This document shows positions 1 through 9,527 of a DNA stretch of 64,000 nt, piece after piece; position 1 is the stretch's first letter, and each line of letters starts with the position of its first letter. The notes beneath the pieces were generated by a model that saw only the letters and a list, made by a program, of their open reading frames with translations, was not told the origin of the DNA and searched no databases. The position numbers and the translations under genes are program-made. Origin of the DNA: Apricaphanius iberus (lineage: Eukaryota; Chordata; Actinopteri; Cyprinodontiformes; Aphaniidae); the NCBI GenBank assembly GCA_028564705.1, contig JAPXFQ010001339.1:248001-312000 (forward strand), written 5' to 3'.

Positions 1-585
1 CTCTTCTCCAGCAACACTTCCATCATTGGACCATCACCTCCATCTGTGGTCCGTCAAGTCTCTCGCTGTGTCAGGCTTCCATCGGCTCAACGGGACTCCA
101 GCCAGTCCTCTCTATTCTATTCCTCCACCTCGCTCTGCACGGTCGGATCTCCCTCCAACGGCTTACGTGTCTCGGGGCCGTACAGTCGTCTGCCTAGATC
201 GGCGCCCTTCTCCATCTCCTTTCTCCACATATCCAGGTCCCTTCGTTCTCATCTCAAGGCTTTGCCTCCCCATTCTCCTTCACTAGCTTCGGACAGTTCA
301 GTTCAAGATCCCTCCCAATCTCGCAGGGCGTCCTCTTCGTGCCCCGGGACCTCTTCTTGAGCTCAACGGTACCCCGTGGACGCTGCAGGCCGTCCGGCAC
401 CAGGTTTATCTTCTCTCCGATCTCATCAGGCTCCCTGTTCAACATGAGCTCAGCACTCTCCTCCCGATTTCTCTGGCCATCCAGCTCAGGGTTCTTCTCC
501 TCCTTCTTCCCGTCCGGCTTCATTTCACTCGAGGAACTCACCTAGAGTTCGTCGTCTTTCCGCCTTTGTTTCGACCCGCCCGGAC

Positions 586-1413
586 ATGTCTGGCTGGACA
601 GTAGCTCGTTTGCAATCCGCACTCAGGGAAAGAAGCATTCCCTTTAGCCGTTCTGCTAATAAAGCTTGTATCTTCAAGCTCTTTTTCCCCACTACTATGC
701 CGTTAACCGAAACTTCGTCCTCTCGTAATCCACTCTCTAGTTCAGCCTCAGCCTCCACTTCCTCTCAGGGCAAATCCCAGCCCACAGCTGCCGGGCCAAC
801 ACCCACAGCTCCCTCTGCTGGCGGGGAAGCTTCATCTTTTTCAGTTCCCCCAAATTTTGCCTCATTTATTACTAGTTTATTCTCTTCCTTAGTCTCTCAG
901 GCATCTTCATTTACTCAATCAATTCCTCTCCCTCACATTCCCCCTTCTACGTTTTCTACAGGTTCAATTCCAGCTTCAACTCATGCTCCAGAAACCCTTT
1001 CTAACCCTTCAGCTTTACCTTCAACCTCAAATGTTCAACAACCTGTCCCAGCATTACCTCAAAGTCTGTTGTTTTGTTCTCAATTGGCAACTTCCTCTAT
1101 TTACACTCCGGCCTCTAACCATTACACTATTTCTACAGCAGTACCCCCCGTTCAGCCACCTTCTTCCATCAATCGCCATTCCCCAGTTTCACCTGCTCTC
1201 CGTCAACAAATACTGAACGGTAATTACATCGATTTAGCTCTCCTTCTCCAACCCTCTCTAGGTCTCTTAGGTCAGCCCAGGGAGTTGCAGACTGGAATGG
1301 GGCCGATGCAGCTAGGCTCAGCGCTTAGTCCCCATTCCAAAAAATCTGACCCGCACAGAGTTTGCTTTTCCATTTTCACTCCACAGGGACACCATTTGTC
1401 CAGTGTTCCCTGA
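586..1413 (+). pseudogene. gag-like ORF of the DIRS/Ngaro-like element
   Basis: This is a 275-codon open frame. It opens with a SAP-like helical motif expected to bind nucleic acid and continues as a low-complexity Ser/Pro/Thr-rich linker, as in gag proteins of this group. The same frame is open upstream from about 448, so the true start may be earlier than the ATG at 586. From about residue 225 to the end the frame no longer looks conserved, and the next recognisable gag block lies in other frames after 1390. That suggests a small deletion or frameshift near 1280-1400. The protein would package element RNA in the cytoplasm. It is almost certainly inactive here. Confidence 0.62.
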
Positions 1414-1475
1414 CTGGTGGCCTGAGCTAGACGGGTCCAGCGGGTCGCCTTGCCCAATATAATCAGGGCACATAC

Positions 1476-1892
1476 TTGGGTTGTCTAGATTCAGAATTAT
1501 ATTGCCACATCTTTGCGGCCCTATCTTGCAGCCTTTGCGGCACTCCCTCCCACCCTGCTACCGCATGTACTCTAGTCACTCCTCTCCAACCTCGGCTCTC
1601 ATCGGCACGCAGCTCATTAGTCCCCTACCATCTGTACTCAGCTGTCCCTCCCCCTCCAGTGATTCCTAAGTCCCTTCCCCTTAATCTAAACCTAATGCAC
1701 CAGGTTCAGGGGGCATGGACAAGCGTGGCCATCCAGTCCTTTACCAGGGTGGCAGGATGGTGTGCAATAATTATAATGACCTCGGATGCTCAGCCTCTAG
1801 CTGTAGACTTTTGCATACCTGCTCTTTCTGCGGAGGGGCACACACTAGGAACGCCTGCCCCCAAAACCCCACTTCCAAAGCAGATTGACTAG
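1476..1892 (+). pseudogene. gag C-terminal part with CCHC zinc knuckles (DIRS/Ngaro-like)
   Basis: The frame contains a clear CCHC knuckle (CSLCGTPSHPATAC, spacing CX2CX4HX4C) following a block (GCLDSELYCHIFA) typical of Ngaro gag. A second knuckle (CSFCGGAHTRNAC, CX2CX3HX4C) sits at about 1818-1856 in another frame and is preceded by a Cys-rich stretch (CNNYNDLGCSASSC). Paired knuckles of this kind bind the element RNA. The frame switch between the two means that no single intact protein is made. The listed start is a TTG that merely opens the frame. Confidence 0.6.
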
Positions 1893-2204
1893 CACAGCAC
1901 CTCGCCACACCCATTAAGGAGAGCGCTCTAATCTCTGCTTTGGCCAGCCACCCTGACAGGGAGTTTGTGGATTTTTTGGTTAAGGGTTTCACACACAGGT
2001 TCAACCCAGGCATTTAACTTTTTACTGATTCCTCTTCTCACTGTTCTAATCTTTTGTCCACTCTCTTCGGTCCTGATAGAGTTGATGCTTTACTCCTTAA
2101 AGAGGTTAAGGAGGGTTTTATGATTGGTCCTTAAGTTCGCCCCCCTTTTGCAGTTTTTCGAGTCAGCCCTCTAGGGGTAGCGACCAGTGTCGCTCAGACT
2201 ACAT

Positions 2205-2420
2205 TTTTATTTTTTACTATTCTTTCATCCCTTCCCTCATCCCTTCATCCCTGTATCCCCTCCCTCATCCATTAATTCCTCCTGCATCCCTCATCCCTTC
2301 CCTCATCCCATCCCTTCATCCCCTCCCTCATCCATTTATACTTCCTGCATCCCTCATCCCCTCATCCCTTCCCTCATCCCTTAATCCTCTCCTCCCCCTC
2401 ATGTCTTCATCCACTCTCCT
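2205..2420 (+). repeat. Pyrimidine-rich minisatellite, CCTCATCC-type, about 63-bp higher-order unit
   Basis: The tract is built from variants of CATCCCTTCCCTCATCC. A longer period is visible: the block TCCCTCATCCATT followed by CCTGCATCCC occurs near 2261 and again near 2324, about 63 bp apart. The complementary strand is G-rich with repeated GGGATGAGGG runs. It sits exactly where the DIRS-like RT homology stops. Confidence 0.8.
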
Positions 2421-2689
2421 CTTAACCTTACATCCCTTGATTTTCTTATCCGCTCTTTCAAGTTCCAGTACTGATATGTGTTTATTATAGGTTCTTTGTC
2501 TGGGGGGTTGGGGTCCTGAGCAGGCTCGAGAAGGAGTAAACAGACTTCTGAAGACTGCACTCCCACACAAAATCTTCAAGCCTCCAACAGGGCATCCTTC
2601 CAGACACACCATCACTTGAACCTTTTCGTCAATAAACACTCTAAACTAAACAAACCTAATCTCTGTATGCGTAGTCCATGCTAATGAAA
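2421..2689. other. No recognisable gene or repeat
   Basis: The tail of the pyrimidine-rich tract gives way to mixed sequence. I see no conserved coding motif, terminal repeat or RNA gene on either strand. The 103-codon open frame here is mostly the G-rich minisatellite read backwards. Confidence 0.5.
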
Positions 2690-3330
2690 TTATCATTGTT
2701 AGTAATATATTCAATTGTTTAAACACAGCTTTTTCAGTAATATTTCTGATGAATGGGAGATTAAAGATTGGCCTGTAGTTCTGCATTAATGTGTTGTGCA
2801 GGTTGATCTAGTAGGGGTTTGATAACTGCTGTTTTGAAGGCCTGGGGGAAGACACATGACAGGAGGGACGTGTTATCTATTTGAATCAGATCAAACTTAA
2901 TGACAGGGGAAACTTTTTTTACAGGACGCAAGAGGATGAGCTTGGTTGTTTACAGATTTCATCAAAGTGTGATTGGTTTCATTTTTGTGACATTTTCTCT
3001 GTATTGTTTTTACATGGGGTGACACTTGTGGTGGGTTTGGTGCTGCTGTACAAATTGACCTTCTAATTTTCAGAATCTTTTCAGTAAAAAAAGTTGACAA
3101 ATTCATTGCAGGCCCCGGTGGAGTGTAGTCCAGGAGATACTGTCACTGGAGGATTAGTTAGTCTTTCAACTCCGGCGAATAAAGTCAGCCCATTATCAAA
3201 GTTTCTGTTAATGATTTTAGAAAAAAAAGATTCCCTTGCATCTTTCGAAGTAAAATTATATTTGTCCAACCTATCTTTGCAGAAATCATAGTAAACCTAG
3301 AGTCAATTTTTTCTCAGCTCAGAGACACTC
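2690..3330 (-). mobile_element. L2-clade LINE fragment (RT region), degenerate
   Basis: The minus strand reads, in broken frames, as part of an L2-type ORF2. From high to low coordinates there is a linker block (YYDFCKDRLDKYNF, then ARESFFSKIINRNF, then TLFAGVERLTNPP), the block CNEFVNFF, and then RT motifs (VFPQAFKTAVIKPLL and NYRPIFNLPFIRNITEKA). These are the segments between the endonuclease and RT palm in fish L2 elements. Stops, frameshifts and a deletion between the linker and RT blocks make it a dead fragment. It is distinct from the longer L2 copy at 11.3-15.1 kb. Confidence 0.75.
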
Positions 3331-4668
3331 CCTTTTTTCACTACGTACTAGTGGATCACTATTCCATGGAGACTTCTTTCTACCCGAGACTACTCAATGA
3401 TGTCTGAAACTTTAAAGAGAAAGTTATCTACTACTGTAGCTTATTTACTTAAATTTGTGTCGGAGGATGAAGGGGATGGGTGTGAGTCAGAGCAGTAAGT
3501 TTGTTTAAAGATTCCAGCTGAACTGTCCCTGAGGAAAGACTTCTTAACAAAGGGCTGTAGTTTGGAGGAGTATATTCTAGCACTGTACATGTTTCAGCTG
3601 TTACAAGTTTCACATAAAACAGAGTGTGTATATACACATATTACACACTCTGAATATAATATATTATATTCATTAATAAAATACTTGATTAGAAAAGACG
3701 TTACTTTTTAAAGATGTGGTATTTAATGATACCAGTTTAGGAGAGTTGACAGTAGTCTTCAAATTCTTGTGACATGAAAATTTTGAGGTTTGATTTAATA
3801 TGGCAGGATTTGATTTTATGAGTTATGTTTATAATCACAGGAATGCTACTTTCCTGGTAACTTGGTGGGTGAGGGGTCTGGAGTTAGTGTCTGGAAACTT
3901 TTCACATCAGACATTTTCAAACCTCTGACAGAGTCACACCTCTGCTTGAAGCTGTCTGCTTGTCCATTCCCTATGTTCGCAGGGAGTGTATTTTCTCTGT
4001 CAGTTTTTTTTTGTGTTTTTTTTTTATCAGCTGGAGGCACTATCCTTTGGGACAAGGTCAGTTTGTGGTTGTTTTGAGAAACTGTTGGAAATACAGCCAT
4101 GCTACTCCTACTAGTGTAACCTTCCTGTTACACTATTTATAAATTCAAAAAGTTCCTCAACTTTTTTAACTGGAGTTTCTACGATAATTACACTTACAAA
4201 GAATGCTGCTATTAAGTGTTATTATTTTTTTACAAGTCCCCCATTTGGTCTCATAAAAAATATGAAACCAACACAAAATAAAATAATAATTAGCTTTAAT
4301 TATGGAGTGGGGTCCCCTTTTCTCCAGTCGGCCCATCAAAATCTTCACTCTCAATATTTTCAACCACTTACCAGCAGTCAACATGAGTTCTTGAAAGAGA
4401 ATATTTCATTGCTCAGAGCCCTTGTTCCAATGTGCCAAAGTAAAGACGTTCTCCAGTTGTCCAAAAATCCTTTCTCAGCTGCTTCTGGATGTCTCCTATG
4501 GTGCATCCTGGTTCTGCAGCAGGTGTACACATCTTCCAATGGAACCAGGTGTCTTCTCTTTCCTTCAACCTCAACGCATGTGAGGTCCTTTCAATAACCT
4601 GGTAACAACTCCTGTCCAGCTTAGTGGGGGTCAGATTTGGCTGACCCCTCCTTTGCCGTACTCTCGAC
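3331..4668. other. Unclassified AT-rich sequence, no supported gene
   Basis: I recognise nothing reliably here. Short open frames of 60-110 codons on both strands carry no family motif. The AT-rich palindromic stretch near 3635-3680 is low complexity. The part just above 3330 may be a further decayed piece of the adjacent L2, but I could not follow the frame. Confidence 0.4.
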
Positions 4669-4981
4669 CAGTGTTGGTCAAGTTACATGGAAATAGAAAT
4701 TACTAATTACTGATTACTTCCCCAAAAAAGTAATCCCACTACTTTACTGATTACTTTTTCAAAAGTAATTAGTTATTTTATCACTTAATTACTTTTCAAA
4801 AACATGAAATACAACCCGATAATGCTATAAGTATATTCTATCATATAAAAGTCAATCAAATGAAAAAGTTTATTCTTAATGTTTTTACTTGTTTTATTTT
4901 TTTTCCTTTATGAACATTGCATCAAGAAACCTAGTAAATAAATTAATGCAAGAGCCTCTGATACAGTAAAGGAATTTGCTT

Positions 4982-6095
4982 AACAAATAAACCTATTTAT
5001 TGCACATTTCACTGCAATCCAAGAAAAATAAATCAAGTTTTTGTTCTTATGTACCTGCATTTAACATAAATACTTTGTGGTGTTTACACCCACTTCTAAG
5101 AGTAAATCCAAGTGAAATATTACTGAAATAAAAAAATAAACTCCAAGTCTATTCCATTTCACTTTTTTTTTAGAAGTTGGTGAAGTGCAAATAAGAGTAA
5201 TAATTAGGGATGCACTGATACAATACTGGTATTGGATATCTGCCCTGATACGTCTAATTAACATGTATTAATTAAAGTTAACAGATACCATGAACTGATA
5301 CTTAAAATGTGATAAATCTGCAACAAATTTACAAAATCTGGTTCATTTTTCAGTTTAGTTTTATGGTGATTTTATATCTTAAATCCATTATTTTGTCTTA
5401 GTTATGTTTAGTTAGTTGAGTCTGATGCCTTTAGTCTCTTCAACAAAGGTATAAGGTGGAAGTTATAAAGTCAATTAATTCAGCAATGCTATTGGATCAG
5501 TATCAGGTATCGACCGATACACAAAGCCTAGGCATCTGTATCGATATGGGGACTGAAAAAGTCGGATCGGTGCACCTCTAGTAATGAAATGAAAACCAAA
5601 ATCAAAAATTCTATTTCATGCTACATTTAGGCCCAGTATCAGTTTATGGCTAACCAAAAATATTATATATCATTTTCAGTAATTTTTTCACTTTATGATT
5701 ATTTCTATCAAGCAAAAAACTGTATATAAATGTAATAGCCTCCAAAAAAGTCAAATAAATGTTTTTTTTTTAACATATAAACCTGTTTTCTGAACATTCC
5801 ACTATATTTTAAGAACAATAAATCAAGAATTCGTTCGCCAATATTTCTGCATATTCTTCCATATAAAATAAAGTACAATGCTTTTGTGGCATTCACATTC
5901 ACTTTTTAAAGTAAATCCAAGTAAAATATTGCCAAACAACGACAAAAAAGTTACATAAAATTCAATTTTGTCCCATATAACATTTGTTTAGAAGTTGCTG
6001 AAGTGCAAAGAGGAGTAAAGATAACTGCCGAAACAAAAAATTCAGTTCCATGCTATATTTAAGCCCAGTCTAATGTTAGAGCTAACCTAAAATTT
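4982..6095. repeat. Internal direct duplication inside the hAT element, first copy split by a MITE
   Basis: The sequence at about 4982-5204 plus 5581-5660 is repeated at about 5785-6095. Shared blocks in the same order are AATAAATCAAG, GTAAATCCAAGT, TTTAGAAGTTG, GAAGTGCAAA and the closing GCTA(C/T)ATTTA.GCCCAGT followed by GCTAACC. The copies are clearly diverged, so the duplication is old. The first copy is interrupted at 5205-5580 by a hAT MITE. The second shows the uninterrupted state. Confidence 0.7.
5205..5580. mobile_element. Non-autonomous hAT MITE, 376 bp, nested
   Basis: The left end reads TAGGGATGCACTGATAC. The right end, read inverted, is TAGAGGTGCACCGATCC, so 13 of 17 terminal bases match. 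The flanks GTAATAAT (5197-5204) and GTAATGAA (5581-5588) agree at 6 of 8 positions, as expected for an aged 8-bp hAT target duplication. The interior is AT-rich, holds no ORF and contains sub-terminal CGATAC-type repeats. The related downstream repeat lacks this insert. Confidence 0.72.
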
Positions 6096-6104
6096 ACCAC
6101 GTTG

Positions 6105-6210
6105 CAACACACCAACCAAAAACACAAACACAACAAACCACCCACCAAACCACCACCACACACCCCCAACAAACACCCAAAACCCAAACAAACAACCACA
6201 AACAAACCAA
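6105..6210. repeat. 106-bp tract containing only A and C
   Basis: Every base from 6105 to 6210 is A or C on the plus strand, without a strict repeat unit. On the other strand it is pure G/T and lies directly after the transposase C-terminal coding part, where it adds a Gly/Val/Phe/Trp-rich pseudo-tail to the open frame. Confidence 0.9.
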
Positions 6211-8100
6211 GTGTTGTTTTCTTCTGAAATGAAGCAGTGATTATATCGCATCAGCAAAAACTTCTCAAACCTTCTATCGGATAGTCGGTTTCTTTTCAGG
6301 GAAAGCACCAATTCACCTAAACTAAACATCTGTTCCTCTGGTGCACTGGATGGAGTTAGAGTGTTGTGTTTAATGTATTTAATGAATCTTTTTGATTGTT
6401 GGAAACTCATTCAGAATCTCAAGCTCATGCCCTGACCTTATATAGTCGTTTACTTCCTTTTATCTGCTGAGAAGGATTCTCTGGGCTCGATCTCAAAGTC
6501 ATAAAAGTCCATCTCATCAGGGCTGGCTGAAGTTTGGGAGTCTTGGGGCAAGTTAGCAGTTGCAGGAGCAGCTTTACGACACTCTGTGATCAGAAGGTCT
6601 TTCACACGCACTCAGCTACACTCATCTCTCAGCCAACGCAGCTTAAATTTGGGACAAGTGGCTGCTGCAAGTCCTTCTTGGCTCTTCAGAACTACATTAA
6701 AACTAGTCTTGATGGCCTGCAACATACAATATGATGCAACTAAGAATTTATGCATTTTTATTATATAAATAGAAACTATCATTATTTTCTGCACTTTACT
6801 TTTTTAGATTATTGTGGTATACTGTATGAGATTTTTTTTTTTTTCAATCTGACTACTTTATTTTGATCTGTTGATATGATTAATGTTCAACATTAATTAT
6901 TGTTTGTAGGTTAGGTTTTTTATTCATCATTTTAAAATTTGTAAACACTACTTAAAACACAGTGAAACATTCATATTCCATATTGGATATTGGATATAAA
7001 TAAGTAAATTAATAGATTAATAAATCTACCCAACGCAAATATTAAGTTATATCCTTACCTTGACAATGACGTCTGGAAGGGTGGCTGTCATTTTAGAGAG
7101 GTCGTCTTTCAGGGCAAGTGTCTTTGACATCAGGCTTGTGAGTGTTTGGTAGTAGAGCTCCATAAGTACACTCATCTCCTTGCAAGATGTCCAGACCTAC
7201 TGTCAGGGGCTTCATCACACTGCTGTATTCTTTCAAGAACTGATACTCCCTTTCAGTAAAGCACTTGATCCCCAGTTTTACACACAATGCATTAAGTTCA
7301 TTGAAGGGTATAGTGAGGATTCTTGAAATGGCTTCATACAGGGAATTCCACCTTGTGGACGTGGGTACAATAAGCTTCCTCCCGCTGACTTCCTCCACCT
7401 GTTCCGCAGCTAATGTTGATCGACTTGCTTTAGTACAAAGAACAGAGCATTTTGCAATTCTACTCCTGTATACAGCCTTAGTATATGCACTGGATATTAG
7501 ATGTTTCTCCACATCACTTGTTGATATCAGGTCAATGGTGTGCGATGCACATCTGTAGTGTGGAGGCAGGCTAAATTGACCAGTAGATGGGGCTGAAAGA
7601 GCCTCTGTGACATCTGTAAAAGTTGTTTCCTCTTTATCTTCTTTTTTTCAGATTCAGACTCCAAATCACAGGACTAATACACACTGAATGCTTTGGCAAA
7701 ATAAGATGCATTGTCTGTTACTGTGGCAACAACTTTGCCATGTAACCCGTATGCAGAATGGATTTCTTCAATATCTGCTCCAATAACATCATATGTGTGG
7801 CTGCCTTTAACCCTCTTACATGCCAGGGAAGCCTTGTTGCGCTGTAAAGTGGATTTAATCCAGTGAACTGTTACACCCAAGAAACTTTTATTATTCACTG
7901 TCCAGATGTCAGCAGTGGTGGAAACAAAATCTACTTCTTCAAGTGTTGCCTTCAAATTGGAGTTCATTATGTTGTATTCTTGCTCAAGGTATCCTGAGAA
8001 TGACTTTCTGTGGGGTAGTTCGACACCACTTTTAGTCTGAATTTTTTCTATTATGCATCGAAACAATTCGGAATCCAGCGGAAATCGGCAACATCTACTC
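6195..8100 (-). pseudogene. hAT transposase gene with at least one intron, frameshifted
   Basis: Read from high to low coordinates, the gene shows an N-terminal block (PLDSELFRCIIEKIQ), the RNase-H-like core (TTADIWTVNNKSFLGVTVHWI, then TVTDNASYFAKAF), the conserved Cys/His block (HYRCASHTIDLI), the STRWNSLYEAISRI block and, near 6230-6400, the hAT C-terminal dimerisation block (LPSSAPEEQMFSLG-like, NRLSDRRFEKFLLMRYNH). A stop follows SVY at about 7675 and the frame shifts near 7630. An intron is visible on the minus strand: donor CAAG|GTAAGG near 7057 and acceptor TATGTTGCAG near 6732, which joins two conserved coding blocks. The enzyme cuts and pastes the element in the nucleus. A BED-type zinc finger was not found upstream. 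Confidence 0.78.
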
Positions 8101-8418
8101 CACTTTATAGCCAGCGATGAGCGTTTTCAGTTCAGCGGCACAAAGTCCGGTGTTTCTTAGTTCCTGAATTTCAGGAAAGAAACAACCATTCCACCCCCCT
8201 GTTTACACGTTGCTATTGGCATTAACAAAATAAATAAAGGAATCTTCCCCGAAAAGTTCCAATCTAGACGTACATAACTTCTAGCAGTAATCTGAAATGC
8301 AGTTCTACATCACGCATGCCGAACTTTAGCCTACCTGTCGAATAAAAACGTCTGAGGCATCAGTGGGAAGCCAAACCTATAACCTTTTTCATAACTTGTG
8401 AAATGTTTCACCTTTCAG

Positions 8419-9064
8419 CAACAACATCGGATCCATCAGCAGCAGCCACCCTCGGCCATCTGCAAGAATCCTCTGTGTTCTTACACCAGGTAAAGCACAG
8501 TCCTACTGCATGTGCAAACTGTTAAAATAATGGTGGTAACAAGAGTTAAGCACAAGATATAATGTAAGCTGCTCTTGCTGGTGTCTTGCTTAAATTTGAA
8601 AAAAAGAAGTGATAGAGCCACACAGAACTATAATGAATGGTAAGCCATCCTTCATTGTTGGAACTGGTTTCATTCTGAAATGTTTATCTCTTCAGCAACT
8701 ACACCAGAGCCATCAGCAGCACCCACAGCATCAGCCAGCTGCCAGTATTCTCTGCCATCCTAGACCTGGTAAATAAGACATCCTACTATTTTTATTGTAG
8801 TGTCACAGAATTAGAATTCAAAGCGTTGTATTACAATTGTTGTGTGCTAAGTGTCTTTCTCCACCATATGTTTTTCCAGGAAAGAGAAAGAGGACTGACA
8901 CTCTTCTGGCAAGTGTTCAGGAGACGTTTGTATCAGATGCAGAACAGCAGAGACAGAGTGATGCACGCCTGAACAACATGCTGCAGTTCTTTCAGGAACA
9001 AGCACAAAGGGAGGCAGAGGAATATGCAGCTCTACGGGCGGAGCTAGCAAAAGCCAACCACTAG
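8419..9064 (+). pseudogene. Possible second gene of the hAT element, three exons, coiled-coil C-terminus
   Basis: Three short coding-like blocks on the strand opposite the transposase each have splice signals: 8419-8489 (TTTCAG before it, GTAAAG after), 8697-8769 (TCTTCAG before, GTAAAT after) and 8880-9064 (TTTTTCCAG before, stop TAG at the end). Exons 2 and 3 join in frame to give a His/Gln-rich segment and then RPGKRKRTDTLLASVQ and a charged helical tail of about 55 residues (EQQRQSD, QEQAQREAEEYAALRAELAK). The tail resembles C-termini of Myb/SANT-like accessory proteins of some transposons, but I do not recognise the family with certainty. No N-terminal domain was found. The exon model is an inference. 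Confidence 0.42.
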
Positions 9065-9527
9065 CAGAAACCTTTAATGGAGGGTCTCTTAGGTTTGATG
9101 ACCAGGATGACAGAGAGGCAGGAAACACCTAAGTTATCTGTGTTACCTGCATCATCCAGCACAGTTGTTTTTGCACTATTCACTTGTTTGCACAGTTCAA
9201 ATATTTTGAGTTTTTAATAAATGACTGTTTGAATAGTCTGGACTATTCTTTGTTTTTATTAGTGATGTATAAGAAAAATGTATTCATCTTTCCTCACATT
9301 TTAAGACTTTATCTTCAGGTGTGCTACACACTACTTTTACTTTTAAAATACACCATATTACAAGACGGTGTTCTGTATCCAACTTGATTTGGTCTTGCAT
9401 TAGTTTGCAATATAAACAATTTTAAATGTGCTTGTAACGTGAGTTACTGAAATTGTAACTAGTAATATATTACCTTATATTTTGTAAGTAATGCGTTACA
9501 TTATTCAGTTACTAAAAAAGTAATATA

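Larger units (their letters stand above)
1..2200 (+). mobile_element. DIRS/Ngaro-like (tyrosine-recombinase type) retroelement, 5' portion, degenerate
   Basis: The stretch reads as the gag region and the first part of the reverse transcriptase of a DIRS/Ngaro-type retrotransposon, in several frames. The order seen is a SAP-like N-terminal motif (MSGWTVARLQSALRER), a Ser/Pro/Thr-rich linker, two Cys/His knuckles and then a short RT start with the motif EVKEGFMIGP followed by FRVSPLG. There is a stop inside the RT start, and homology ends abruptly at about 2195 where a minisatellite begins. I saw neither terminal repeats nor the tyrosine recombinase, so the element is 3'-truncated. The assignment rests on remembered family resemblance. 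A BLASTX against DIRS/Ngaro polyproteins would confirm it. Confidence 0.72.

Noticed and set aside
586..1413. A Ser/Pro-rich protein that might be a secreted or mucin-like host gene
   Set aside because: The SAP-like start, the zinc knuckles downstream and the RT start place it in a DIRS/Ngaro-type gag.
2205..2420. A CRISPR-like or telomeric array
   Set aside because: The units are short, pyrimidine-rich and degenerate. It is a minisatellite.
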